NCBI GenBank assembly: GCA_945486035.1
Contig: CALYTB010000008.1
Span: forward strand, 1 to 33,969
Origin: an uncultured Clostridia bacterium
Lineage (GTDB): Bacteria; Bacillota; Clostridia; Oscillospirales; Oscillospiraceae
DNA length: 33,969 bases
Reading direction: 5' to 3'
Shown here one piece after another: positions 1 through 8,952 of the stretch (its first letter is position 1; every line of letters begins with the position of its first letter). The notes below the pieces were generated by a model. The model searched no databases, was not told the DNA's origin, and was given only the letters and a program-made list of their open reading frames with translations. A program made the translations under genes and the position numbers.

Positions 1-1488
1 GATGGCGTTTACTTCTTCCTCGGTAACCGCGTCACTCTGTTCAAATCCTTCGCCAATGGAACCCCCCTGTGTGTGGTACCATACCTCTTCATAACATGCA
101 ACGGATTCCACCATGGTACCGTCCATTGCAAAATAGTAATGACTGTCCGTGTACGCCTGTTCAATCACACCGCCCTGGCAGAGGTAATAATTACTGCCTC
201 GAAGACTGCCTCGAACAATCGTCTTGATCTCGCTATTCTCTATGGTAAACAGACCAAAAAAGCTGTTTTTATCCCCATTGTATCGCTCCAAGTGCTCGCA
301 CTGAAGCAGCAGCTCTTCCACACCGTCCCCATCCACATCGACCAGGGCATATTTCAGATCCTTGTATTTCATCTCATCGACCATATAATCGATCCAGCCC
401 GCATAGCTGCTGAGATATTCAGAGCCGATCAGGCCTCCGGTAACATGAAGGTGATCCTCGCCGGCTTCCCGTTCCAACTGGGCCTGATACAATGCGTCCG
501 CCTTCGCGGGATCTACCGGCTGTGTTTGGAATGTGAAATCAAATTCCTCACAGACCTCCTCCAGAAATGCCCGTTCCTGCGGAACATTGCCAAGGAAGCC
601 TCCGTTGGCAAAAACATCGATGCCCACAGTCACAAAGCAGTCCTGCTTGTCAACAATCATCAGGCCCACTTCTTCCCTCGATGCCAGAAGCACCGTTGTT
701 CCGTCTGCCATGGTGTAGTTCCACTGGTCATAGGCATCCACATCGCCAATATTTCGGGACCCCCCATCAAAGGATGTTTTCTGGACGCTTCGTAAACTGT
801 AAGACACCAGCTCGTTCCACTTACCCCTTAGTTCCAGCGTCCCCTCAATGTCAAAAGTGCCGTCGGCGTAGCAGTAGCCAGAAGAACTTTCAAGCCCAGT
901 CCGTGCTTTTTCAGAAAGCACGCTTTCAATGCCCACCGAATTAAATACATCCTCTCCCCGGTCAAAAAACCAGGGCTTTCCCAGGGGCTGCAAATGATAC
1001 TTTTCGCAGATTTCATCGATCTTGTCTATCATTTCCTGAGAATAACAGCTGTACGAAAAGTACGCATCCGGCGTCTGAAAATCATTATTGGCATACAAAA
1101 TACTCTTATCCAGATCATAGGTACTCAAGAAATCCTGCCATTCCTGAAACGCCGCGTAGGAGTCCGTCCCCATAAACCCCTGAAGGGATATGATGTTGAT
1201 TGGTTCGCCGCTAAAGCTCGTTTCGGAAGGTATGCCGGAGGCTTCCTCCTGGATGGTCAGGTGCTGCAGCCGCATGACTATCACCGCACAGCCCACCAGA
1301 AGCAGCATCAGCGCGATGATGGCCGCAATCAGCAGATGTCCGCGCAGGCGGACGTGCTTCCCGGAATCATGGCTGCTGTATTTTCCAGGAGACGCCTTTG
1401 CGTTGCCGGAAACGGTATCCGTTTCCGCCTCATCAATGTATTTTCGGCTGATATAAGACAGTCCCAAGAACAGTTCCTTTCCATTCAT
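1..1488 (-). CDS. Membrane-anchored protein of unknown function, probable anti-sigma/sigma-partner; truncated by left window edge
   Basis: Open minus-strand frame running off the left edge (absent from ORF track because it is not closed). Starts MNGKELFLGLSYISRKYIDEAE, then a hydrophobic segment (LLIAAIIALMLLLVGCAVIVM). Its ATG overlaps the stop of the sigma factor (ATGA). Confidence 0.75.
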   Translation of the reverse strand, partial: MNGKELFLGLSYISRKYIDEAETDTVSGNAKASPGKYSSHDSGKHVRLRGHLLIAAIIALMLLLVGCAVIVMRLQHLTIQEEASGIPSETSFSGEPINIISLQGFMGTDSYAAFQEWQDFLSTYDLDKSILYANNDFQTPDAYFSYSCYSQEMIDKIDEICEKYHLQPLGKPWFFDRGEDVFNSVGIESVLSEKARTGLESSSGYCYADGTFDIEGTLELRGKWNELVSYSLRSVQKTSFDGGSRNIGDVDAYDQWNYTMADGTTVLLASREEVGLMIVDKQDCFVTVGIDVFANGGFLGNVPQERAFLEEVCEEFDFTFQTQPVDPAKADALYQAQLEREAGEDHLHVTGGLIGSEYLSSYAGWIDYMVDEMKYKDLKYALVDVDGDGVEELLLQCEHLERYNGDKNSFFGLFTIENSEIKTIVRGSLRGSNYYLCQGGVIEQAYTDSHYYFAMDGTMVESVACYEEVWYHTQGGSIGEGFEQSDAVTEEEVNAI

Positions 1489-2039
1489 ACAAAAACACCC
1501 TCCTTTTCCAGATAGGCGGCGAGCTTCCCTTTTGTTCTGCTGAGCTGCATTTTTACCTTGCTCTCTGTCATGCCGTACCGCTGTGCTATTTCTGCTATGG
1601 TATCTACATACCAGTACCTCCGCAGAAAAATCAAACGACTTTCCTTGGGGAGGCTTTCCAGGAACGCGTCCAGGATTTTGCCCAGCTCCCTGGCTTCCAT
1701 CGTCCGGTCGTGGCTGGTGTCCGGAATGCACCGCTCCATCTCCTCCGTCAGCGAGACAACCTCCGCGTTTCGTCTGGCAGCCATTTTCCAGTCCAGCTTG
1801 TTCAGGGAAAGGTGGCGGCAAATGGAGGCAAGAAAAGCGAAGAAGTATTTGGGACGATGGGGTGGAATCGTATTCCAGGTCTGCATGTAGGTATCACTCA
1901 CACTTTCTTCCGCATCCTCCTGGTTCCGAAGAATATTGTTTGCCAGTGTGTTCAGCTTTTTTCCGTAAACCACATCCGTCTGCGCAATTGCATCTTCACT
2001 TCTGGCCCAGAACAAGTCGATTATTTTGGCGTCTTCCAC
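1485..2039 (-). CDS. RNA polymerase sigma-70 family (ECF-type) sigma factor
   Basis: 184 aa; region 2-like LANNILRNQEDAEESVSDTYMQTWN and region 4-like LPKESRLIFLRRYWYVDTIAEIAQRYGMTESKVKMQLSRTKGKL. Confidence 0.9.
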   Translation of the reverse strand: MEDAKIIDLFWARSEDAIAQTDVVYGKKLNTLANNILRNQEDAEESVSDTYMQTWNTIPPHRPKYFFAFLASICRHLSLNKLDWKMAARRNAEVVSLTEEMERCIPDTSHDRTMEARELGKILDAFLESLPKESRLIFLRRYWYVDTIAEIAQRYGMTESKVKMQLSRTKGKLAAYLEKEGVFV

Positions 2040-2172
2040 TGAGGTTCCCTTCCTTTCTTTTTGTTCCTCACCCTGATAGTAAGTTTTTGGCCGGGAAAAG
2101 TCACATTTTTGGGAATAAAATCTTTTTGAGCAGCCGAGCGCATCCTTGTTTTCCTTCGTGCGGGCAAGTTCA

Positions 2173-2201
2173 TTGAAATTCCATGCTGAATATGCTAAAA
2201 T
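2173..2201 (+). promoter_or_regulatory. Putative sigma-A promoter for alpha/beta hydrolase gene
   Basis: TTGAAA (2173-2178), 17-bp spacer, TAAAAT (2196-2201). Confidence 0.5.
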
Positions 2202-2257
2202 AGATAAAACGCATCTTACCCCGGTGCATTGCTGAATTCAAAGAAAGGATGGTACCT

Positions 2258-3226
2258 ATGAACCGAAAGCTGAAAAAAGCATTGAAATATTCCGCGGTTG
2301 CCGCGTGCGCAGCCTCGGCGGCATCTCTGAGCGCCTATGTCACCACAAAGGGAATGATCAAGATGGCCCTGGACCGGGAAAAGCCCAATATGGGTCCAAA
2401 GCATTCAAAGGTATCCGGTGCGAAAGCCAACAACGCCTTTACTCACGCCCGGCAGGAAGCAGCCGAGGCGCTGGAAAAAGCAGAAAACGAAGTGGTGGAA
2501 ATTGTCAGTCATGACGGTGTCTCGTTGGTAGGTCACTGGATTCCTCAGGAAAATGCCCGTCGGGTAATCATCGCCATGCATGGCTGGCGCTCCTCCTGGG
2601 GATATGATTTCGGTCTGATCCGCAGCTTCTGGGAGCAAAACGGCTGCAGTGTCCTTTATGCGGACCAGCGGGGTCAGGGAGAAAGCGGCGGCGACTACAT
2701 CGGCTTCGGCCCCGTTGAACGCTACGACTGCCTGGATTGGGTCAATTGGGTCACCGGCCGATGCGGAAACGAGATTCCCATCTATCTGTGGGGTGTATCC
2801 ATGGGTGCATCCACCGTGTTAATGGCATCGGATCTTCCGATGCCAGGGAATGTCCGCGGCATCGTAGGGGACTGCGGCTTCACCTCCCCCCACGCCATCT
2901 GGAAGCATGTGGCAACCAACAACCTGCACATGCGCTTTCAACTGCGTGGCACCATGGCAAACACCATGTACCGCCGCAAAACCCGGATGGATGCCGCTGC
3001 CTTCTCCACAACGGATGCCCTGAGTAAGACCACCATCCCTGTACTGTTTATCCACGGAACCGACGACCGCTTTGTCCCGGTAGAGATGACCTTTGAGAAT
3101 TACAAAGCCTGCCATTCTCCCAAGAAACTTCTGGTCGTCCCCGGTGCGGGCCACTGTATGAGCCATTTCCTGGAACCGAACCGATACGAAGCCATCGTAA
3201 AGGAATTCTGGTCAGAAAACGATTGA
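2258..3226 (+). CDS. Alpha/beta hydrolase with N-terminal signal/anchor
   Basis: HGWRSSWGYDFG, nucleophile elbow GVSMGAST, HGTDDRFVP, GAGHCMS. ORF opens at 2249; MNRKLKK start at 2258 is an alternative in-frame ATG. Confidence 0.85.
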   Translation: MNRKLKKALKYSAVAACAASAASLSAYVTTKGMIKMALDREKPNMGPKHSKVSGAKANNAFTHARQEAAEALEKAENEVVEIVSHDGVSLVGHWIPQENARRVIIAMHGWRSSWGYDFGLIRSFWEQNGCSVLYADQRGQGESGGDYIGFGPVERYDCLDWVNWVTGRCGNEIPIYLWGVSMGASTVLMASDLPMPGNVRGIVGDCGFTSPHAIWKHVATNNLHMRFQLRGTMANTMYRRKTRMDAAAFSTTDALSKTTIPVLFIHGTDDRFVPVEMTFENYKACHSPKKLLVVPGAGHCMSHFLEPNRYEAIVKEFWSEND

Positions 3227-3238
3227 TACCCCTATTTC

Positions 3239-3272
3239 AAAAGGCTGTCCGTTTTTCGCGGACAGCCTTTTG
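3239..3272. terminator. Bidirectional rho-independent terminator
   Basis: AAAAGGCTGTCCG-tttttcg-CGGACAGCCTTTT between convergent genes. Confidence 0.85.
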
Positions 3273-3277
3273 TGTAT

Positions 3278-3961
3278 TCAGGTATAGAACTCAGCCCGAT
3301 CTTCCAGGCGAAGACATGCCAGCGCCCGAAAGGGAATGCCATGCCCACAGCCACAGTCCAGATCCAGGAACCCGGGCGCATGAAGAATCCTCAGATGATC
3401 CCCGCTGCGCATCAAGGCTTCTCCATAAAGCTGCTGCGCCTGTGCATCCCGTCCGAGCAGAAGAACCGGCGTATGCCCGATGATCAGTGTGCGACCCGGG
3501 ATGGGATTAGGATCCTCCAAGCCAGGTCTTCCCCATACCTCGTCATGGAGATTCTCTCCCGGGAAACCATGTACCAGGTAGAAGCGCTCACCGGGAAGCT
3601 CCAGCAGGATATGAGGCTTTCTGGTTTGAAGGTAAGACAGAATCTCCTCGCGTTCTCTGGGTGTCAAGCGCAGAAATGCCGCCAGGGTCGGAGAATTGCC
3701 ATTGCGGTTCCATCGCCTAATCTCCACTTCGGCAGCTTCCGGGGCAAAATACCGGGTCATCATGTACTCATGGTTCCCCAGAAGCAGCTCCATATTGGAT
3801 GATGCCATGATTTCCCGCAGCAACGCAATCCCGGCAGGTCCCCGGTCGATCACATCCCCCAGAATATAGAGCTTGTCCTCCCGGGAAAACCGAATCTTCT
3901 CCAGCATCCGGTGGAACCGCTCCCCTTCTCCGTGGATATCGGACAAAACATAATGCGCCAT
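3278..3961 (-). CDS. Metallophosphoesterase (Ser/Thr protein phosphatase-like)
   Basis: SDIHGE, LGDVIDRGP, LLGNHEYM, LVHGFPGE, IGHTPV motifs. Confidence 0.9.
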   Translation of the reverse strand: MAHYVLSDIHGEGERFHRMLEKIRFSREDKLYILGDVIDRGPAGIALLREIMASSNMELLLGNHEYMMTRYFAPEAAEVEIRRWNRNGNSPTLAAFLRLTPREREEILSYLQTRKPHILLELPGERFYLVHGFPGENLHDEVWGRPGLEDPNPIPGRTLIIGHTPVLLLGRDAQAQQLYGEALMRSGDHLRILHAPGFLDLDCGCGHGIPFRALACLRLEDRAEFYT

Positions 3962-3979
3962 GGTGAAAAATCCTTTGGC

Positions 3980-6142
3980 TTACGCCATCCACCGAATCTC
4001 CAGAACATCGGGACCGGGGTAGCCGTCGGCGATTACCTTCTGCTCAAGCTGATGTCCCTGAACGCGAATCTCAATCCGGCGGACACCACCGTCCAGATAA
4101 TCCATGCTCTCCCCGTCGTCCATCGTATGAACATAGCGGCCATTGCCCGGGAAAACCTCCAGAACCACCCGGGTAATCTCTTCCACACACTGGGGCTTTC
4201 CGGCGGAAACCGGGATTACTGCACCGGCTTTGGCAAACAGAGGCATCCTGTCGGCGGGAGCCTCCGCCAAGACGTACTTGCCGCCTGTGTACCGTTTCCC
4301 GGTATAGTAATCGAACCACACACCCTTGGGTAGATACACCGCTCTTGCGGACACACCGGGGGTCATCACGGGTGCGGCCAGCAGCCGGTCACCCAGCATA
4401 CACTGATCCGTCAGCTCCCGGCAGACAGGATCCTCCGGGTATTCCAGCACCAGCGGACGGAGAATCGGCATATCCTCATGGGCCAGATCGTAGATGTACG
4501 GCAGCAGGTGGTAGCGGAGATCCAGCGCCTTCCGGCAGCCATCCATGGTAGCCTGATCGAAGGCATAGGCCTCCTGATTCCGGGTGCCCTTGGCATAGTG
4601 ATCCCGGAAGAAGGGGCTGATGGCCCCCAACTGGAACCAGCGCACCAGAAGCTCCGGAGTGGCATCCGAGCCAAAGCCGCCCACATCGGAGCCCACCATA
4701 TTCATTCCGGACAGCCCCAGATTCATCATCTGGGTCAGGCTCAGCTGCAAATGCTGCCACATGGAGTGGTTGTCTCCGGTCCAGCCGGAGCAATACCGCT
4801 GGGACCCTGCGCAGCAGGCCCGGGTCAGGACGAAGGGGCGGCGGCCATCCGCCTTAAGCAGTCCGTCATAGGTAGCCTTGGCCATCAGATGACCGAATAC
4901 ATTGTGGATTTCCTTGTGGTTTCCTTCTGAGAATTTTACATCATCCGGCAGCGGACCCGTGAAATTGGCAGGCTCGTTCATATCGTTCCAGATTCCGCGA
5001 ATACCGGCGTCGGTCATGATTTTGACCTTCTCGCCCCACCAGATTCTGGTTTTCTCCTGCGTGTAGTCCGGGAAAACCGCGGGCCCGGGCCATACGGCCC
5101 CTTCGTAGATGCTGCCGTCCGGATTTCTGGCAAAGTGTCCCTGCTCTACGCCCTCATCATAGACAAAATAACCGGGGTCCAGTTTCACACCGGGATCAAT
5201 GATGGTAATTGCCTTCACGTTCTGCTCCGCCAGCTTTGCTGTCATTGCTTTGGGGTCTGAAAAGCGTGCGGAATTGAAAGTAAAGACCCGGAATCCCTCC
5301 ATATAGTCGATATCCATATGCACCGCGTCAATTGGCAGCTTGTTTTCCCGCATGGTGGAAACCATTCCCAGTACTTCCCCGTCGGTATAGTAACTCCATT
5401 TGCTCTGGTGGAATCCATACACCCACTTCTGCTGGAGCATACTTCTTCCGGTCAGGCTCTGATAGCGCCTGAGCACCTCCTTGGGTGTCTTTCCCGGGAT
5501 CATGTAGTAATCCAGTGCGCCACCCGCGTGGGACCAGAAATAGTAGTCCTCCTGCTCCTTGCCAAAGTCAAACCGGGTACGGTAGGAGTTGTCCGCAAGG
5601 ATTCCCAGGCATCCGTTTTCGGAGTAAACCATGAAGAAGTTGATGGACTTGTACAGGCTCTTATAATTGTCGCAGTGCGGGGTAGGATCATCGGTATTCC
5701 AATTTTCATAGGCATAGTGCCGCTTGTTCAGAAAGCCCGTCTTATCGCCCAGGCCGTACACAACGGCATCCGGTGCCAGGGTTTTGACAACCTCCACTTT
5801 CCACTCGCCGGCCTCTGCCAGTGCCTCCGATGGGACATGACCCTCAGAGCTGAGCTGGGCGACCTCCTCCGGGGACAGGGAGGTTCTGAGTCTGCGGGAT
5901 CCGGGATAATCCACGCACAGAAGCTTTCCGTCATAGAAAAGCGCCATGCCGTTTTCTGGTTCCACCGTAATCTTTCCCCAGGTGAGTGCTTCTCCCGACA
6001 CCTTGGGCGCGGTTCTGCGGGTAGGGGCGCTCACCATGTAACTGCCCTTGTGCATACCATCCGTCACACGGACAATTCCGGGAACGGGCATGGATACCCG
6101 CAGCCCGGATGCAGTGATGAATTCGTTGTGTTTCCGCTCCAT
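3980..6142 (-). CDS. Glycoside hydrolase family 31 (alpha-glucosidase-like)
   Basis: GIWNDMNEPANF catalytic motif, WTGDNHSMWQHL, GSDVGGFG. ATG at 6142 preceded by AAGGAG; longer ORF start at 6163 is less likely. Confidence 0.92.
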   Translation of the reverse strand: MERKHNEFITASGLRVSMPVPGIVRVTDGMHKGSYMVSAPTRRTAPKVSGEALTWGKITVEPENGMALFYDGKLLCVDYPGSRRLRTSLSPEEVAQLSSEGHVPSEALAEAGEWKVEVVKTLAPDAVVYGLGDKTGFLNKRHYAYENWNTDDPTPHCDNYKSLYKSINFFMVYSENGCLGILADNSYRTRFDFGKEQEDYYFWSHAGGALDYYMIPGKTPKEVLRRYQSLTGRSMLQQKWVYGFHQSKWSYYTDGEVLGMVSTMRENKLPIDAVHMDIDYMEGFRVFTFNSARFSDPKAMTAKLAEQNVKAITIIDPGVKLDPGYFVYDEGVEQGHFARNPDGSIYEGAVWPGPAVFPDYTQEKTRIWWGEKVKIMTDAGIRGIWNDMNEPANFTGPLPDDVKFSEGNHKEIHNVFGHLMAKATYDGLLKADGRRPFVLTRACCAGSQRYCSGWTGDNHSMWQHLQLSLTQMMNLGLSGMNMVGSDVGGFGSDATPELLVRWFQLGAISPFFRDHYAKGTRNQEAYAFDQATMDGCRKALDLRYHLLPYIYDLAHEDMPILRPLVLEYPEDPVCRELTDQCMLGDRLLAAPVMTPGVSARAVYLPKGVWFDYYTGKRYTGGKYVLAEAPADRMPLFAKAGAVIPVSAGKPQCVEEITRVVLEVFPGNGRYVHTMDDGESMDYLDGGVRRIEIRVQGHQLEQKVIADGYPGPDVLEIRWMA

Positions 6143-6156
6143 GTTTATTCTCCTTC

Positions 6157-6623
6157 TTACCATCCTTTACAGACATTCACCCAGTCTGTGTAATTGGAAT
6201 ATCGCTCCAGCTCTCCAACGGACAATTCTATGGCGCTGTTGCTGCTCCCGCAGGCGGGAAAAACGGTTTCAAACCGCTTCAGGGACTCATCCAGATAAAC
6301 CTTCACGCCTGCCTTCACCGCGAAGGGACAAACGCCTCCACCGAGTGGCCAATCATGGCTTCGGTGTTCTCACGGCTCAGCATAGCGGCTTTGACCGCGA
6401 ACCTGGATTTGAATTTCGTGTTATCCACTTTTACATCTCCGGCAGCCACCACCGGAATCGGAACACCGGAAACGGAAAAGGATAAGGTTTTCGCAATCCT
6501 GCACGGTTCACAGCCCAGCGCCTGGGCAGCCAGCTGCACAGTAGCGCTGGAAACCGGGAATTCCAGAATGCGGTCCGCAATCCCATACTCCGCAAAGCAG
6601 GCTCTCGCTTTTTCAATGGACAC
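6157..6623 (-). pseudogene. YbaK/EbsC-type aminoacyl-tRNA deacylase, frameshifted
   Basis: MSIEKARACFAEYG...PCRIAKTLSF...DNTKFKSRF...MIGHSV continues only after a +1 correction as GGVCPFAVKAGVKVYLDESLKRFETVFPACGSSNSAIELS. Consistent with one missing base near 6336-6343. Confidence 0.75.
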
Positions 6624-6806
6624 TTTTCATTCCCCTATATGCGCGGTTTCCCTGGTGGGTCCACCGTCTATGATACCATATCACAATTCCCTGTATTTTG
6701 CAATGGGGACCATGAATTACTGTTGATCTTCAACGGATGATTCTGAGTATCAAAAACCACGAGCATTATCCGCAAGCCGGAATGTGTCTTCTGGAAAAGT
6801 CAAGAC

Positions 6807-6835
6807 TTGTTCTTCTCTTTTTTTCGTGCTATAAT
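6807..6835 (+). promoter_or_regulatory. Putative sigma-A promoter
   Basis: TTGTTC (6807-6812), 17-bp spacer, TATAAT (6830-6835). Confidence 0.5.
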
Positions 6836-6871
6836 GCCGCCCAGCGTATGCACCGCAAAGGAGGATTTTTC

Positions 6872-7195
6872 ATGAACACAATCAATGCTTTGAATCCGGT
6901 TCACAACCGGCGGCGCGATCTGATAGAGCGGGAACAAACCGCATTTGACAGCATCCCCGGGATGGCTGTTTTGCGCGGCTGTACCCCGGAGCATATTCCC
7001 GAGTTGGAAGCGCAATACCCGGATGCTTCCTTCGCGCTTATGATAACCCAAAACCTTTTTGCGGGGGATCGGGAACAAAATGAGATTCATCAGCGGGCTT
7101 ATGCCGCAATTCTTAACGGAGAACCTATCAATGGGGTCCGTTTCAAATACGACTATGATCTGGAATCCTATCTGCTGAAACACATGTGGGATTGA
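6872..7195 (+). CDS. Hypothetical protein (107 aa)
   Basis: MNTINALNPVHNRRRDLIERE... ATG preceded by AAAGGAGG; ORF track start at 6737 has no comparable RBS. Confidence 0.7.
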   Translation: MNTINALNPVHNRRRDLIEREQTAFDSIPGMAVLRGCTPEHIPELEAQYPDASFALMITQNLFAGDREQNEIHQRAYAAILNGEPINGVRFKYDYDLESYLLKHMWD

Positions 7196-7224
7196 TTCGC
7201 AAGCCATTTCCTGAAAATCACGGC

Positions 7225-7255
7225 TTGAAATCAACATCAGAATATGTTATTCTGA
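7225..7255 (+). promoter_or_regulatory. Promoter overlapped by perfect dyad TCAGAATA-TGT-TATTCTGA
   Basis: TTGAAA (7225-7230), 17 bp, TATTCT (7248-7253); 8+3+8 dyad at 7237-7255 covers the -10. Confidence 0.6.
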
Positions 7256-7285
7256 CAGGAAGAACACGAAAAGGGGTGTTTCCCT

Positions 7286-7660
7286 GTGAATCTTCAGGAA
7301 TCCGGCGAAATGTATCTGGAAACAATCTATATTCTCTCCAAGCAAAAGCCCTATGTCCGTTCCGTTGATGTGGGGGAATATATGGGATACTCCAAGCCCA
7401 GTGTCAGCCGTGCCATGGGGCTTCTCAAGGAGAGCGGCTATGTGGTTGCCGATAAAAACGGTTTTCTCACGCTCACCGAACGCGGGCAGGAAACCGCATC
7501 AAAAATCTATGAACGGCATACCGTTCTGCGGGACATGCTTCTGCGCCTGGGAGTGGACGAACAGACCGCCTCCAAAGATGCCTGCCGTATTGAGCATGTA
7601 ATCAGCGATACATCTTTCCTGGCAATCCAAAAGCACCTGAAAGAAACCATGAAGGAATAA
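7286..7660 (+). CDS. Metal-dependent transcriptional regulator, DtxR/MntR-like
   Basis: NLQESGEMYLETIYILSKQKPYVRSVDVGEYMGYSKPSVSRAMGLLKESGYV (wHTH), then RHTVLRDMLLRLGVDEQTASKDACRIEHVIS. GTG start after AAAAGGGG. Confidence 0.88.
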   Translation: MNLQESGEMYLETIYILSKQKPYVRSVDVGEYMGYSKPSVSRAMGLLKESGYVVADKNGFLTLTERGQETASKIYERHTVLRDMLLRLGVDEQTASKDACRIEHVISDTSFLAIQKHLKETMKE

Positions 7661-7751
7661 AAACCTACAATACCGCGCTTTCCTTTGAAGTAACTCCTGA
7701 TTTCCTTTTGACAGCAGCCATCCCAGGTGTACCCGGAAACCTCCGAAAATT

Positions 7752-7796
7752 CATCCCCCCAGGGGGCTTACAATCAGAAACGTCTGCTGATATAAT
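7752..7796 (+). promoter_or_regulatory. Promoter with C/G-tract dyad upstream of cbiM
   Basis: CATCCCCCCAGGGGGCTTA (about 7752-7770) abuts TTACAA (7768-7773), 17 bp, TATAAT (7791-7796). Confidence 0.5.
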
Positions 7797-7827
7797 GAAC
7801 CCATCTTGAAATATGAGGTGGTTCACA

Positions 7828-8889
7828 ATGCATATGGCAGACGCGCTGCTTTCTCCCGCGGTAGCCGCAACCATGTACGCGGCTACCGCGGTTACAGTTG
7901 GCACTTCCGTAAAAACCCTTCGAAACGATGAGAATCTGGCAAAGCTGCCCACCATGGCGGTGACTTCCGCTCTGGTTTTCGCAGGTCAGATGATTAACTA
8001 CACCATTCCCGGCACCGGCTCCTCCGGCCATCTTTGCGGCGGTATGATGCTCTCCGCCCTGCTGGGCCCTCAGGCAGGCTTTTTGTCCATGGTGGTGATT
8101 CTTACCATTCAAAGTCTGTTCTTCGCAGACGGCGGTCTGCTGGCTCTGGGGGCAAACTGTTGGAACATGGCGTTCTACGGTTGCTTTGTGGGGTATTATC
8201 TGCTGTGGAAACCAATCATGGGAAGCAAGCTGTTCGCGAAACTTGGCACAAAGGCCACCGGACGGGCCAAAATCATCCTGGCCTGTGTCCTTGGCTGCGT
8301 TGTTACCTTGCAGCTTGGCGCGTTTTCTGTGGTCCTTGAAACCACCGTTTCCGGTATCAGCGAGCTGCCCTTCCAGGCCTTTGTCGGCATCATGCAGCCG
8401 ATTCATCTGGCCATCGGATTGGTAGAAGGCTTGATTACCTCCGCGGTGCTGGTTTTTGTCTATGAAGCCCGCCCCGAGCTGGTGATGGATGCCCCCATTG
8501 GCGAAGCTGGTCTACCGAGCAAGTGTTCTCTGAAAACAACTCTGATCATTCTGGCCGTTGTGGTTGCCATCGTCGGCGGCGGCCTGAGCCTGGCAGCCAG
8601 CTCCAACCCCGACGGTCTGGAATGGTCTATGTTTGGAAATACCGAAGCAGGCTACAGCGAAAACATGGGTCTGGACGAAGAACACTACGGCCTTTCCAGC
8701 GGTGCTGCTGAGATTGCCGGTTCCATCCAGGAAAAGACCGCGTTTCTGCCGGATTACGCTTTCGTAAACAGCGAAAGCGCCGCAGGTACCACGGTTTCCG
8801 GTTTGGTCGGATCCGTCCTGGTTGGAGGGGCCGCGGCTCTGATCTGTGTACTTGGCGGCTTCTTCCGCAGAAGAAAAGCAACAGTCTAA
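7828..8889 (+). CDS. cbiM: Energy-coupling factor Ni/Co transporter, CbiM-type S component with C-terminal PDGLE/CbiN-like domain
   Basis: MHMADALLSPAVAATMY N-terminus; C-terminal SSNPDGLEWSMFGN followed by a terminal TM segment. Confidence 0.9.
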   Translation: MHMADALLSPAVAATMYAATAVTVGTSVKTLRNDENLAKLPTMAVTSALVFAGQMINYTIPGTGSSGHLCGGMMLSALLGPQAGFLSMVVILTIQSLFFADGGLLALGANCWNMAFYGCFVGYYLLWKPIMGSKLFAKLGTKATGRAKIILACVLGCVVTLQLGAFSVVLETTVSGISELPFQAFVGIMQPIHLAIGLVEGLITSAVLVFVYEARPELVMDAPIGEAGLPSKCSLKTTLIILAVVVAIVGGGLSLAASSNPDGLEWSMFGNTEAGYSENMGLDEEHYGLSSGAAEIAGSIQEKTAFLPDYAFVNSESAAGTTVSGLVGSVLVGGAAALICVLGGFFRRRKATV

Positions 8890-8900
8890 TCATATCACAA

Positions 8901-8935
8901 TATCAGAGGCACCTGATCAGTGCCTCTGATACCTT
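8901..8935 (+). terminator. Intercistronic hairpin between cbiM and cbiQ (attenuator or 3'-end stabiliser)
   Basis: TATCAGAGGCAC-ctgatcag-TGCCTCTGATA followed by CCTTTTT. Confidence 0.5.
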
Positions 8936-8952
8936 TTTCCGAGGTGTGCGCA

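Noticed and set aside
73-795. 240-aa plus ORF at left edge
   Set aside because: Antisense to the open minus frame that continues from the sigma factor operon.
7661-7827. Cobalamin or NiCo riboswitch before cbiM
   Set aside because: The 167-bp leader lacks recognisable conserved riboswitch boxes by eye, and the promoter leaves only about 25 nt of 5' UTR.
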